A DNA stretch of 64,000 nucleotides from positions 551,277-615,276 of the forward strand of contig JIBA01000013.1 in assembly GCA_000620545.1 (NCBI GenBank), written 5' to 3'. This document shows, in pieces, positions 43,942 to 54,632 of this stretch (positions within the stretch are counted from its first letter, which is position 1; each line of letters starts with the position of its first letter). Below the pieces are notes generated by a model. The model ran no database searches. It had not been told where the DNA came from and saw only the letters and a program-made list of their open reading frames with translations. The stretch comes from Intrasporangiaceae bacterium URHB0013 (GTDB lineage: Bacteria; Actinomycetota; Actinomycetes; Actinomycetales; Dermatophilaceae). The position numbers and the translations under genes are program-made.

Positions 43942-44628
43942 ATGACCATCGACCTGCGCGCCGAGCAGCGCACCCAGCGCGAGCAGCTGCGCTACGCGAC
44001 AACGGCCAAGCGCCTGCGCGCCAGCAGGCACGGGGACCTCGTCTGCGACACGACGCGCGGTCTCGTCGTGTGGTTGCCCCGCCACGTCGTGCCGCAGTAC
44101 GCGGTCCCCGTCGGCGACCTCGTCGCGGGTCTTCCCCCGGGAACGGCAGAGCTGGAGGGTGAGGGCGTCGCCGGGCACGTGGTGCTCTCCTTCGCGGACT
44201 TCGACTGGCTCGAGGAGGACAAGCCCGTGATCGGCCACCCGCACGACCCCTTCGCCAGGATCGACGCGCTGCACAGCACGCGCGACGTCCGGGTGGAGCT
44301 CGACGGCGTGGAGCTGGCCCGCTCGCGCCGGCCGGTGGCGCTCTTCGAGACCGGTCTACCGACCCGGTGGTACCTCCCCAGCCACGACGTCCGCACCGAG
44401 CTGCTCATGCCGAGCGACACGCGTACGACCTGCGCCTACAAGGGACACGCCTCCTACCTCAGCGCGTCCGCAGACGCCGGTCACGACATCGCGTGGGTCT
44501 ACCGCAGCCCGCTGCGGGAGGCAGAGCCCGTGCGCGACCTGATCTGCTTCTGGGCCGAACGCACGGTGACGACGGTCGACGGCGTGCGGGAGCACGGCTT
44601 CGTCGGCCCGCGGCCCGTCGACGCCTGA
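43942..44628 (+). CDS. DUF427 domain protein
   Basis: A 228-residue soluble protein. Residues about 110-215 match DUF427: VRVELDGVELARSRRPVALFE, GLPTRWYLPSHDV, TTCAYKGHASYLSA and ICFWAER. The N-terminal 100 residues may be a diverged second copy. ATG 43942 follows a 56-nt gap from the GNAT gene. The biochemical role is unknown. Confidence 0.82.
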   Translation: MTIDLRAEQRTQREQLRYATTAKRLRASRHGDLVCDTTRGLVVWLPRHVVPQYAVPVGDLVAGLPPGTAELEGEGVAGHVVLSFADFDWLEEDKPVIGHPHDPFARIDALHSTRDVRVELDGVELARSRRPVALFETGLPTRWYLPSHDVRTELLMPSDTRTTCAYKGHASYLSASADAGHDIAWVYRSPLREAEPVRDLICFWAERTVTTVDGVREHGFVGPRPVDA

Positions 44629-44648
44629 CACGGCTCCGTCTGACGCGC

Positions 44649-44683
44649 GTGTGCCGCCCGCCCGGCTCGGGTGGGCGGCACAC
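44649..44683. terminator. Bidirectional stem-loop between convergent DUF427 and aspS genes
   Basis: GTGTGCCGCCC (44649-44659) pairs with GGGCGGCACAC (44673-44683), 11 bp, with a 13-base loop. It sits 20 nt after the DUF427 stop and 36 nt beyond the aspS stop. There is no T tract on either side, so it is an inferred terminator. Confidence 0.65.
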
Positions 44684-44719
44684 GTACGCGGTCGTCGGCG
44701 GGATGAGCCGCCCGTGGAC

Positions 44720-46558
44720 TCAGCTCTGCTTCGGGCTGACCTCGGGCGCGCCCTGCGGGGCGGGGGCCGACGCGGCCGGCCGGGCGTCGACGCCCGCCTC
44801 CTTGCGCTGCGCCGGCGTGATCGGCGCCGGCGCCGCGGTGAGCGGGTCGTAGCCGCCGCCCGACTTCGGGAACGCGATGACGTCGCGGATGGAGTCGGTG
44901 TGCGCGAGCAGCGAGACGATGCGGTCCCAGCCGAACGCGATGCCGCCGTGAGGCGGGGCACCGAAGGCGAAGGCCTCGAGGAGGAAGCCGAACTTCTCCT
45001 GGGCGTCCTCCTCCGACAGACCCATGACGGCGAAGACCCGCTCCTGGACGTCGCGGCGGTGGATACGGATCGAGCCGCCGCCGATCTCGTTGCCGTTGCA
45101 GACGATGTCGTAGGCGTAGGCGAGCGCCGGTCCCGGGTCGGTGTCGAAGGTGTCGAGGAACTCGGGCTTGGGCGAGGTGAAGGCGTGGTGGACGGCCGTC
45201 CAGGCACCGGCGCCCACGGCGACGTCACCCGAGGCGACGGCATCGGCGGCGGGCTCGAAGAGCGGGGCGTCGACGACCCAGAGGAAGCTCCACGCGTCCT
45301 TGTCGATGAGCTCGCAGCGGCGACCGATCTCGAGGCGGGCGGCGCCGAGCAGGGCACGCGAGGACTTGGCGGCCCCGGCGGCGAAGAAGATGCAGTCACC
45401 GGGCTTCGCGCCGACGTGGGCAGCGAGGCCGGCGCGCTCCCCGTCGGTGAGGTTCTTGGCGACCGGGCCGCCGAGCTCGCCGTCCTCCTGGACCAGGACG
45501 TAGGCCAGACCGCGGGCGCCGCGCTGCTTGGCCCAGTCCTGCCAGGCGTCGAGCTGCTTGCGCGGCTGGCTCGCACCACCCGGCATGACGACCGCACCGA
45601 CGTAGTCGGCCTGGAAGACGCGGAAGGTCGTGTCGGCGAAGTAGTCGGTGCACTCGACGAGCTCGTTGCCGAAACGCAGGTCGGGCTTGTCGGAGCCGTA
45701 GCGGGCCATCGCGTCGGCGTAGGTCATCCGCTGGAACGGGGCATCGAGCTCGACGCCGATGAGGCGCCACAGTGCCTGCACGATCGACTCGCCCAGCTCG
45801 ATGATGTCGTCCTGCTCGACGAAGCTCATCTCGATGTCGAGCTGGGTGAACTCGGGCTGGCGGTCGGCCCGGAAGTCCTCGTCGCGGTAGCAACGGGCGA
45901 TCTGGTAGTAGCGCTCCATGCCGGCCACCATGAGCAGCTGCTTGAACAGCTGCGGGCTCTGGGGGAGGGCGTACCAGGAGCCCGGGGCGAGGCGGGCCGG
46001 CACGAGGAAGTCACGGGCTCCCTCGGGCGTCGAGCGGGTCAGGGTCGGCGTCTCGATCTCGACGAAGTCGCGGGCCCCGAGCACCGCGCGGGCCGCGGCG
46101 TTGACCCGCGAGCGCAGTCGGATCGCGGCGCCGGCCGAGCTCGCACCGGGGCGGCGCAGGTCGAGATAACGGTGCTTGAGGCGTGCCTCCTCGCCGACGG
46201 TGACCCGCTCGTCGATCTGGAAGGGCAGCGGCGCGGCCGGGTTGAGCACCTCGAGCTCGCTGACGATGACCTCGATGTCGCCGGTGGGCAGGTCGGGGTT
46301 CGCGTTGCCCTCGGGGCGCTCGCGGACCTCACCGGTGACCCGGACGCAGAACTCGTTGCGGACGTCGTGGGCGCCGCCCTGGGCGAGCACCTCGTCCCTG
46401 GCGACGACCTGGGCGACGCCCGAGGCGTCGCGCAGGTCGAGGAAGGCGACCCCGCCGTGGTCTCGCCGCCGCGCCACCCATCCGGTCAAGACAACCGTCT
46501 GGCCTACATGGCCCTGACTGCCGGCGCGGAGAGTGCCGGCCTCGTGAGTGCGGAGCAC
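44720..46558 (-). CDS. aspS: Aspartyl-tRNA synthetase
   Basis: A 612-residue class II synthetase from GTG 46558 ([19 protein letters not shown]) with GGAAGGA about 7 nt upstream. It has the OB anticodon domain ([23 protein letters not shown]), motif 2 [20 protein letters not shown], a GAD insertion and motif 3 [13 protein letters not shown]. The C-terminal Ala/Pro tail is variable. No AsnRS is in the window, so whether it is non-discriminating cannot be judged. Confidence 0.97.
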   Translation of the reverse strand: MLRTHEAGTLRAGSQGHVGQTVVLTGWVARRRDHGGVAFLDLRDASGVAQVVARDEVLAQGGAHDVRNEFCVRVTGEVRERPEGNANPDLPTGDIEVIVSELEVLNPAAPLPFQIDERVTVGEEARLKHRYLDLRRPGASSAGAAIRLRSRVNAAARAVLGARDFVEIETPTLTRSTPEGARDFLVPARLAPGSWYALPQSPQLFKQLLMVAGMERYYQIARCYRDEDFRADRQPEFTQLDIEMSFVEQDDIIELGESIVQALWRLIGVELDAPFQRMTYADAMARYGSDKPDLRFGNELVECTDYFADTTFRVFQADYVGAVVMPGGASQPRKQLDAWQDWAKQRGARGLAYVLVQEDGELGGPVAKNLTDGERAGLAAHVGAKPGDCIFFAAGAAKSSRALLGAARLEIGRRCELIDKDAWSFLWVVDAPLFEPAADAVASGDVAVGAGAWTAVHHAFTSPKPEFLDTFDTDPGPALAYAYDIVCNGNEIGGGSIRIHRRDVQERVFAVMGLSEEDAQEKFGFLLEAFAFGAPPHGGIAFGWDRIVSLLAHTDSIRDVIAFPKSGGGYDPLTAAPAPITPAQRKEAGVDARPAASAPAPQGAPEVSPKQS

Positions 46559-46675
46559 GGAGGGTCCTTCCGGGACGTGGTTCGGGCGGCACGACGGCCG
46601 CCGGGGCTGAGCTGGGATGAATGGGGAGGCTGAGCAGGGCGCCCGCCGGGGGTCGGCCGGCGGCACCGAGGACCA

Positions 46676-46681
46676 ATCCTA
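46676..46681 (-). promoter_or_regulatory. Candidate -10 (TAGGAT) for aspS
   Basis: Minus-strand TAGGAT lies about 118 nt before the aspS start in the 149-nt divergent region. It is only 13 nt from the plus-strand TAGGCT, so the two promoters would be back to back. Confidence 0.3.
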
Positions 46682-46694
46682 GACCGCCTGCGCC

Positions 46695-46700
46695 TAGGCT
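46695..46700 (+). promoter_or_regulatory. Leaderless -10 (TAGGCT) for the acyltransferase
   Basis: TAGGCT is followed by 7 nt and then the GTG start at 46708, without a Shine-Dalgarno sequence. The geometry fits a leaderless transcript. Confidence 0.45.
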
Positions 46701-46707
46701 CTTCGCC

Positions 46708-47775
46708 GTGCAGCACTCCCGCAACCGCGACCTCGACGGCGTCCGAGGTCTGGCGATCCTCCTCGTCGTCGCCGCCCACTCCGGGCTACCGGTGCGCTGG
46801 GGTGGCCTGTCGGGCGTGACGCTGTTCTTCGTGCTGTCGGGCTACCTCATCACGAGCCTGCTCATCAGGGAGTGGGACCGCTGGGGCTCGGTCAGCCTGT
46901 GGCGGTTCTGGGGACGGCGGGCGCTTCGCCTGCTGCCCGCGCTCGTGCTCCTGCTCGCGCTCGCGCCTGTCCTGCTCTGGGCCACCGGCGACGACCGGCT
47001 CCGCGGCTACCCGACCGCGGCGCTCGCGTCCCTGTTCTACGTCGGCAACTGGGTGCGCATCGCCGGCACGGACCTCGGGGTGCTCAACCACCTCTGGTCG
47101 CTCTCGGTCGAGGAGCAGTTCTACGTCGTGTGGCCGGCGCTCTTCATCGCCCTCATGACGTGGCTGCGCAGTCGCGCCCTCGCGGTCGTCCTCAGCCTGG
47201 CGGCGCTCGCGACCTTCTACTCGGTCTGGACGAGGGGCAGCGCGATCCGGCTCGACATCTCGACCGAGACGAACGCGTTCGCCCTCCTTCTCGGGGTGGC
47301 ACTCGCCTTCGCGCTGGCCGCCGTGCGCTCGCGTGGCTGGCAGCTCCCCGCGGCGAGCCCCCTGGCGCCCTTCGTCGTCATGGTCGCCGTGTCGGCGTTC
47401 CCCGGGCACGGGCTCGAGGTCGACCACCCGCTCTTCCGGCCGCTCGGTGCCGTCTACGCCGTGCTCGGCGTGTGGCTCGTGTATGCCGCCGTGTCGGGTC
47501 ACTCGCGCGTCGTGGGCTCCCGCGTCATGGTCTTCTTCGGCACGATCAGCTACGCGCTCTACCTGTGGCACCAGACGTTCATCAACAGCCGGCTGCTCGG
47601 CGAGCACACGACCCCCCGCAACCTCCTGCTCATCGCGGCCGCGGTCCTCGTGTCGTGGCTGTCGTGGGTCCTCGTCGAGCGCCCCGTGGGCCGACTGCGC
47701 GGACGCCTGCGCCTCGATGAGCCGTCGCGTCGCCAGCAGGAGCAGGTGTCGCGCGCCGCCGCCCGGGTCCGGTAG
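46708..47775 (+). CDS. Membrane acyltransferase (acyltransferase family 3)
   Basis: A 355-residue protein from GTG 46708 (VQHSRNRDLDGVRGLAILLVVAAH), with about ten helices. The signature RDLDGVRGLAILLVVAAHSG with its catalytic-region His, and FFVLSGYLIT and LWSLSVEEQFYVVWP, define the family that O-acylates cell-wall or exported sugars. No C-terminal SGNH domain is present. The acceptor is unknown. Confidence 0.88.
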   Translation: MQHSRNRDLDGVRGLAILLVVAAHSGLPVRWGGLSGVTLFFVLSGYLITSLLIREWDRWGSVSLWRFWGRRALRLLPALVLLLALAPVLLWATGDDRLRGYPTAALASLFYVGNWVRIAGTDLGVLNHLWSLSVEEQFYVVWPALFIALMTWLRSRALAVVLSLAALATFYSVWTRGSAIRLDISTETNAFALLLGVALAFALAAVRSRGWQLPAASPLAPFVVMVAVSAFPGHGLEVDHPLFRPLGAVYAVLGVWLVYAAVSGHSRVVGSRVMVFFGTISYALYLWHQTFINSRLLGEHTTPRNLLLIAAAVLVSWLSWVLVERPVGRLRGRLRLDEPSRRQQEQVSRAAARVR

Positions 47776-47816
47776 GCCGCGACGCCCGCGCGACCCCCGC
47801 CGTGACGGGTGACGTG

Positions 47817-48248
47817 TCACCGGTGCTCGCCGTCGACGTAGAGCCAGCGTCCACCGCGGCGGGCGAAGCGGCTCGCCTCGTGCAGCTCGCCCGGACGCCG
47901 CCCGGCGCCCGCTGACGGTTCGGACCACCGTGCGACGAACTCGACGACCCCGACCTCGTCGTCCGCACGGCCGCCCTCGGTCCGGAGCACCGTCAGGCCG
48001 GTCCAGCGCGTGGCCGGGTCGAGGTCCAACCGATGTGGTCGGGTGCGCGGGTGCCAGCTGCGCAGGAGGTATGCGTCGTCGCCCACCGCGAAGGCGGTGT
48101 AGCGCGAGCGCATCAGCTCCTCGGCCGTGGTGGGCAGGCGCTCGCCCGCGTGGAGCGGCCCGCAGCACGCGGCATACGCCGCCTGGTCAGGGCCACCGCC
48201 GCACGGGCAGCGCACGCCGGCAGCGACTCCGAACGCGCCGCCGCTCAC
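47817..48248 (-). CDS. YchJ family SEC-C motif protein
   Basis: A 143-residue protein from GTG 48248 (VSGGAFGVAAGVRCPCGGG), with a GTGA overlap with the NUDIX stop. The paired cysteine clusters RCPCGGG and AACCGPLHAGE form a SEC-C-type zinc motif, followed by LMRSRYTAFAVGDDAYLLRSWHPRTRP and an NTF2-like C-terminal part. This matches UPF0225/YchJ. Function is unknown. Confidence 0.85.
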   Translation of the reverse strand: MSGGAFGVAAGVRCPCGGGPDQAAYAACCGPLHAGERLPTTAEELMRSRYTAFAVGDDAYLLRSWHPRTRPHRLDLDPATRWTGLTVLRTEGGRADDEVGVVEFVARWSEPSAGAGRRPGELHEASRFARRGGRWLYVDGEHR

Positions 48249-48922
48249 GACCGCTGGACGCGCTGGGCCTCGCGGGCGGGCCAAGGGGCGTCGTGCGGTC
48301 TCAACGTCGACCACCCCCGGCCGCGCGACAGCGCGGCGGACAGCAGGCCGACGAGCGTGGCCGAGTTGCTGATGCGCCCATCGAGCGCGGCGTCGACGGC
48401 GTCGTCGAGGGAGACCCACAGCGGTCGGATCGCCAGCTCCTCCGCGGTCCGCTGGTGGGCGTGCGCGGCTGCCACGTCGTGAAGGCCCCGGGCGAGGAAG
48501 ATGCGCACCGTCTCGGGGAAGGCTCCCGGCGACGTGACGTCGTCGGCGAGCACGTGCCACTCGTCGGCGGTCAGGTCGACCTCCTCGGCGAGCTCGCGCG
48601 AGGCGGCTTCCCACGGTGGTTCTCCGTCGACGTCGAGCAGACCGGCCGGGAGCTCCCACACGTGGCCACCGCTCGCATGCCGGTACTGACGGATGAGGAG
48701 CACGTGCGGGACCCCGTCGAGCTCTCGGAGGGCGAGCACGGCGACGGCGCCGGGGTGGGCCACGAAGTCACGGGTGACGACACCCCCTGCGCCGAGGTCG
48801 ACTCGCTCACGCACGACGTCGAAGATGATTCCCTCGAAGGGGGTCGTCGACTCGATCACCGGCTCGGCGGTCCAGTCCTCGACGAGGTCGACCCCGCTGC
48901 CGCGCGGCGCGTCCAGGCTCAC
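48245..48922 (-). CDS. NUDIX hydrolase, ADP-ribose pyrophosphatase type
   Basis: A 225-residue enzyme. GTG 48922 (VSLDAPRGSGVDLVEDW) begins 7 nt after the pyrG stop. The NUDIX box is in GEPPWEAASRELAEEVDLTADE, preceded by VWELPAGLLDVD, and a downstream SPGAFPETVRIFLARGL is characteristic of ADP-ribose pyrophosphatases. In Mycobacterium the equivalent gene also follows pyrG. Confidence 0.9.
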   Translation of the reverse strand: MSLDAPRGSGVDLVEDWTAEPVIESTTPFEGIIFDVVRERVDLGAGGVVTRDFVAHPGAVAVLALRELDGVPHVLLIRQYRHASGGHVWELPAGLLDVDGEPPWEAASRELAEEVDLTADEWHVLADDVTSPGAFPETVRIFLARGLHDVAAAHAHQRTAEELAIRPLWVSLDDAVDAALDGRISNSATLVGLLSAALSRGRGWSTLRPHDAPWPAREAQRVQRS

Positions 48923-48929
48923 CCGGCGC

Positions 48930-50699
<1,770 letters not shown>

Positions 50700-50707
50700 G
50701 GGCTTTA

Positions 50708-50713
50708 AGTCTA
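50708..50713 (-). promoter_or_regulatory. Candidate leaderless -10 (TAGACT) for pyrG, containing the GT4 stop codon
   Basis: TAGACT on the minus strand starts with the stop codon of the glycosyltransferase gene and ends 8 nt before the pyrG GTG. This repeats the aroB/aroQ arrangement at 23849-23854. Confidence 0.4.
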
Positions 50714-51853
50714 CGTCATGCCGAGGGTGCGCGCGGCGTAGCGTTCCACCCACCGGCGCGTCTCGTCCTCGGGGGTGTCCCAGCCGGCGGCCAGGGCACG
50801 TGCGGACGCACCCTTTCGACGCCGGGCTGCCGGGTCTGCGAGGAGGTGGTCGACCTGTCGGGCCACCGCAGAGGGATCGCCCACGGGCACAAGCGAACCC
50901 GCGTCACCAACGAGGTCGGGCAGACCTCCGGTGCGGGTCACCACGACGGGCAGCCCAGCCGCCATCGCCTCCTGCACGACCAGGGCGCGGGCCTCCCAGC
51001 GACTCGTGAGGACGAACACGTCAGCAGCGCGGAGCCAGTCGGGCACGTCGGTGCGCGCCCCCACGAACCGGACCCGTGCCCGGCCGTCCTCCCCCGGTCG
51101 TATGCGGTCCGCGTCGGCCTCGAGCCGGGCGCGGAGCCGCTCGTCACCACCGCCGACGACCACCCACGTCGCGGGCGCCTCGGAGAGCCGAGCGGCCTCG
51201 ACCATCGTGGCGAGGTCCTTCTGCGGCGCGATGCGCGACACGGTGAGCACCAGGGGTCGGTCGGTCGCCACGCCCGCCCCGGCGAGGAGGGTCGCTCGCT
51301 CGGTCGGTCCGAGCGGCGGGCTGCCCAACAGGTCCGCGACGGCGTGGGACGGCACGAGTGCGAGCTCGGTCCGCGTGGGCCCGAGCGATTCGGCCAGTCC
51401 GACGAGGTCGGCGCTCGCACCCGTGACGAGCTGGGCACGACCCAGCGACCAACGGAGCAGGCGGCGGATGGCGTACGCCCCGGCCCGTCGAGCCGCTGAC
51501 GAACTCGCCGGCGGGAGGTCGTTGTGGAGCGAGACGACGAGCCGAGGCCGTGGCCGCGCCCGGGCGACGGCCACGGCAGCGACCACCGCGGCCTGGTGAC
51601 CGTGCGCGTGGACGACGTCGACCGTGCCTGCCAGACGCATGATGCGATGCCAGTCCACGAGACCGCGAGGAGCGCGCACCCCGTCGTGCAGCGGCCACAG
51701 CCGGTGGGCCTCGGTCCAGCCGAAGGTCTGCGCCGTCGAGTCCGCTGTCACGACCTCGACGTGGTGGCCCTGCCCCCGCAGGCCGGCGACGAGGACGTCG
51801 ACGTGTGCGCCGACTCCCCCGGCGGCGCGGCCGAGCACCATGAGCACCCTCAT
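50711..51853 (-). CDS. Glycosyltransferase family 4 (GT-B fold)
   Basis: A 380-residue enzyme from ATG 51853 ([21 protein letters not shown]), overlapping the MurJ-like stop by 4 nt. The GT-B pattern shows in the N-terminal [22 protein letters not shown] and the C-terminal [21 protein letters not shown] and [21 protein letters not shown], the EX7E donor site. It probably adds a sugar to a lipid-linked or surface acceptor; donor and acceptor are unknown. Last gene of the steA-led operon. Confidence 0.9.
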   Translation of the reverse strand: MRVLMVLGRAAGGVGAHVDVLVAGLRGQGHHVEVVTADSTAQTFGWTEAHRLWPLHDGVRAPRGLVDWHRIMRLAGTVDVVHAHGHQAAVVAAVAVARARPRPRLVVSLHNDLPPASSSAARRAGAYAIRRLLRWSLGRAQLVTGASADLVGLAESLGPTRTELALVPSHAVADLLGSPPLGPTERATLLAGAGVATDRPLVLTVSRIAPQKDLATMVEAARLSEAPATWVVVGGGDERLRARLEADADRIRPGEDGRARVRFVGARTDVPDWLRAADVFVLTSRWEARALVVQEAMAAGLPVVVTRTGGLPDLVGDAGSLVPVGDPSAVARQVDHLLADPAARRRKGASARALAAGWDTPEDETRRWVERYAARTLGMT

Positions 51854-53769
51854 CGAGTCTCCGGCGGCCGCGAGGGTGTCGAGGGGCCCGAGGGGTCCGC
51901 GGCACCGGAGGGTCCACTGACCTCCGGGATACGGGCGGGCTCGTCGGCGGGATCGGAACCGGTGCTCGACAGGTCCGGTGCCGCCCCGTCCGCCGGGCTG
52001 GTCGCCGAGCTGGCGCCGGGGTCCCCGGGTCGCCCGCGCCGAACGCGGGCGAGCACCGACCGGTCGACGAGCAGCACGACGAGGGCGAGCGTCGCCGTGG
52101 CCGCGAGCGCCACGATGACGACCTGCACACCGGCGGCCAGCAGTCCGTCCGCGACCCAGAGACCAGCGAGCCACCAGCCGAGCAGGGCGGCTGCCGCTGC
52201 GCCGGCCAGGCCTGCGGCGACAGGACGCGGCGGCACGGCCAGCGCCTCGGGACCCCAGCTCCGCGCCACGAGCACGACGAGGGCGACCGCGCCGGCCACG
52301 AGACCCACGCTGGTGCCGAGGGCGAGGCTGCGCACGGTCGCCGCGGGCCCGGCTGAGGAGTCGAGCGTGACGACCGGCACGATGGTCGTGGCGAGCCACG
52401 CAGCGGCGACCAGGGCGCCGGCGAGCCGGGCGCGACCCCGCACGTACGACGCTCGGGTCAACAGGCCGATGGCGGAGAGCCCGACGATGCCGGGCGCCAC
52501 GAGCACCAGGGCGGCCGGGATCGCCGACAGGGCTTCGGCTCCGTCGCCGTCCGCCCGTCCCGCGTCGAGCAGGGCGAAGAAGCCACCGACAGGACGGGCG
52601 ACGGCCACGAGCAGCCCGCCTGCCGCGAGCCCGGCGAGGAGGGTGGCGAGCCAGGTGCGACGCAGGACGTCCACGGCCGAGGCGCCCGGCACCGGCGAGG
52701 CGCCCGGCACGGGCGAGGCGCCCGGCACGGGCGAGGCGCCCGGCACGGGCGAGGCGCCCGGCACCGGCGAGGCGACCTCGCTGGGCTCGGCCTCGACCCG
52801 GGCGGCCTCCGCGCTGCCCGCCAGAGTGGGGAACGCAGCGGTCGCGAGCGGGACGGCGAGGACGGCATACGGCAGCAGCGAGATGGCCTGGACGTAGGTG
52901 TGGACGTTCAGCGTCCCGGGGCCGCCGCGGTCGTTGGCGAGACGGATGAAGACGAGGGTCGCCAGCTGCTGGCCCGCGACGGCGAGCAGCCCCGCCACGG
53001 CGAGTCGCCGGACCCTGGCGGCGAGGCCGTGCGGGAATCGTCGCGTGAACCGAAGGTGCACCCCCGCGCGACGCACCGGCAGCAGGAGCGGTAGCGACAA
53101 GGCCACGACGCCGAGGGTCGTGCCGACGGCGAGCACCGTGGTCGCCGACGCCGGCACCTGCGCGATCGGCGCGGCCGGGTCTGCGGCGAGTGCGCTGTAG
53201 ACGAGGTAGGTCGCGATGACCACGAGGCTCGACATGAGCGGGGCCATGGCCGCCGCGACGAACCGGTGGTGCGCCTGGAGCACACCACCGAGGACGATGC
53301 CGACGCCGTAGAGCGGGATCTGGATCGCGAAGACCCGGAGCAGGTCGGCGCCGAGCACCACCGCACCCGGACAGGACCCTCCGGCTCCGAGCAGACCTCG
53401 CGCGATCGGTTCCGCCGCGAGGGCCACGACCAGACCCAACGGCACCAGCACGACGAGCACCCACGTCAGCAGGGCGGACGCCGTCCGGTCGGCCTCCGCC
53501 CGGTCCCCGCGGGCCAGCGCGCCGGCGACGAGGGGAACGGCGACCGCGGCGAGGACTCCCCCGGCGGCGATCTCGAAGAGCACGTTGGGGACCGCGTTGA
53601 CCGACTGGTAGACGCTGCCGACGCAGGTCGCCCCGACCGAGTGCGAGAAGAGGAACCACCGTCCGAAGCCGACGACGCGGGCGACGAGCGTGATGACCGC
53701 GATGGTCCCCGCAGCAGCAAGCAGCCCACGGCGCGGGGAGGGTGCGCTCGCTGGGGTCAGCCCGCTCAT
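51850..53769 (-). CDS. MurJ/MviN-like lipid flippase (MOP superfamily)
   Basis: A 639-residue membrane protein from ATG 53769 (MSGLTPASAPSPRRGLL), overlapping the PNPT stop by 4 nt. About 14 helices are seen, with the MurJ-type VARVVGFGRWFLFSHSVG and VPNVLFEIAAGGVLAAVAVPLVA. A tandem SPVPGA repeat (residues about 333-363) interrupts one loop, and an acidic Ser/Pro-rich C-tail follows residue 570. The main MurJ of actinobacteria usually lies elsewhere, so this is likely a dedicated second flippase for the product of the adjacent PNPT. Confidence 0.85.
   Translation of the reverse strand: MSGLTPASAPSPRRGLLAAAGTIAVITLVARVVGFGRWFLFSHSVGATCVGSVYQSVNAVPNVLFEIAAGGVLAAVAVPLVAGALARGDRAEADRTASALLTWVLVVLVPLGLVVALAAEPIARGLLGAGGSCPGAVVLGADLLRVFAIQIPLYGVGIVLGGVLQAHHRFVAAAMAPLMSSLVVIATYLVYSALAADPAAPIAQVPASATTVLAVGTTLGVVALSLPLLLPVRRAGVHLRFTRRFPHGLAARVRRLAVAGLLAVAGQQLATLVFIRLANDRGGPGTLNVHTYVQAISLLPYAVLAVPLATAAFPTLAGSAEAARVEAEPSEVASPVPGASPVPGASPVPGASPVPGASPVPGASAVDVLRRTWLATLLAGLAAGGLLVAVARPVGGFFALLDAGRADGDGAEALSAIPAALVLVAPGIVGLSAIGLLTRASYVRGRARLAGALVAAAWLATTIVPVVTLDSSAGPAATVRSLALGTSVGLVAGAVALVVLVARSWGPEALAVPPRPVAAGLAGAAAAALLGWWLAGLWVADGLLAAGVQVVIVALAATATLALVVLLVDRSVLARVRRGRPGDPGASSATSPADGAAPDLSSTGSDPADEPARIPEVSGPSGAADPSGPSTPSRPPETR
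52682..52771. repeat. Five tandem 18-bp repeats in the MurJ-like gene
   Basis: Five units of GCGCCCGGCACSGGCGAG, differing at one base, encode SPVPGA five times. The repeat is in frame, so unit number can change without frameshift. The Pro-rich insert sits between two predicted helices. Confidence 0.95.
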
Positions 53770-54632
53770 CGGGGTCCCCGGCCCCACTCGTCGACGCGGC
53801 GCAGCACGGGGTGGGCCTCGATGACGCGCGTGAAGCTGACGCGCTCAGAGGCGAGCGTCAGGGCGGCGAGGCCGACGAGCGCGGTCGCGCGCGCGACGAG
53901 CCCCGTGCGTTCGACGAGGGCGAGGCCCAGGAGGGCCCCTGCCGCGTTGGCCCCCGTGTCCCCGAGCATGGAGGTTGCGCCGAGGTCGTCGCGGACGACA
54001 CCGAGCGAGGACCCGACGACCGCGCCCGCGGGCAGGTCCCCGACGAGCGGGAGGGCGGCGGCAAGCGCCACCTTGAGGGCACGTCCCGGGCGGAGGTCGA
54101 AGAGGTTGACGGCGTTGGCGCTGCCTGCGACGACGGCGCCGCCGACGAGGGTGGCCACCACCCCGGGCCGGGTGGGGCGCCTCGCGTCGACGAGCGCCGC
54201 ACCCAGCAGACCGGTGGCGCCGAGACCGACGATCTTGAGCGTGCCGGTGGTGAGCTGGCCTCGCGCGAGCGCGCCCAGGTGACCCTTGAGCCCCTTGTCC
54301 GACGACCCTCCGGCCAGGTCGTCGAGCGCCCCGAGGGCACCGGCGGCGACGGCGACGGTGACCGCCGGGGCCGCCGCCAGGGCCGCCGGGTCGTGGGTCA
54401 GCCGCGAGGCGGCCGCTCCTGCGGCGACGCCGGCCACGGCCCCAGCGACCCAGGCGGGCCCTTCGAGGAGCGTGACCGTCTGGCCGGCGTGGTTGGTGCG
54501 CTCCCAGGGGGCGCGGGCCGGGGGCGGCAGCCTGCGACCGAGGCGCAGGACCGCCCATGAGGCCACCGCTGAGCCAAGGACGGCAGCGAGGGATGACAGG
54601 GCGGACGAGCCCCAGCGGCGGCTCGAGGTCAC
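53766..54632 (-). CDS. Polyprenyl-phosphate sugar-1-phosphate transferase-like membrane protein (MraY/WecA superfamily)
   Basis: A 288-residue membrane protein from GTG 54632 (VTSSRRWGSSALSSLAAV), overlapping the mctB stop by 4 nt. Superfamily marks are GALGALDDLAGG (Asp104-Asp105), a following GHLGAL, NAVNLFDLRPGRALK (about 173-187) and LGDTGANAAGALLG (224 on). The usual NxxNxxDGxDGL motif reads NLFDLRPGR here, so substrate or activity may differ from MraY and WecA. It presumably loads a sugar phosphate onto undecaprenyl phosphate. Confidence 0.82.
   Translation of the reverse strand: MTSSRRWGSSALSSLAAVLGSAVASWAVLRLGRRLPPPARAPWERTNHAGQTVTLLEGPAWVAGAVAGVAAGAAASRLTHDPAALAAAPAVTVAVAAGALGALDDLAGGSSDKGLKGHLGALARGQLTTGTLKIVGLGATGLLGAALVDARRPTRPGVVATLVGGAVVAGSANAVNLFDLRPGRALKVALAAALPLVGDLPAGAVVGSSLGVVRDDLGATSMLGDTGANAAGALLGLALVERTGLVARATALVGLAALTLASERVSFTRVIEAHPVLRRVDEWGRGPR

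Noticed and set aside
50711..53659. A 982-codon minus-strand frame that could suggest a GT4 fusion protein
   Set aside because: The upstream 600 codons are an out-of-frame reading of the MurJ-like gene, Arg/Gly/Ala-rich and without domains. The glycosyltransferase starts at 51853 with a 4-nt overlap.
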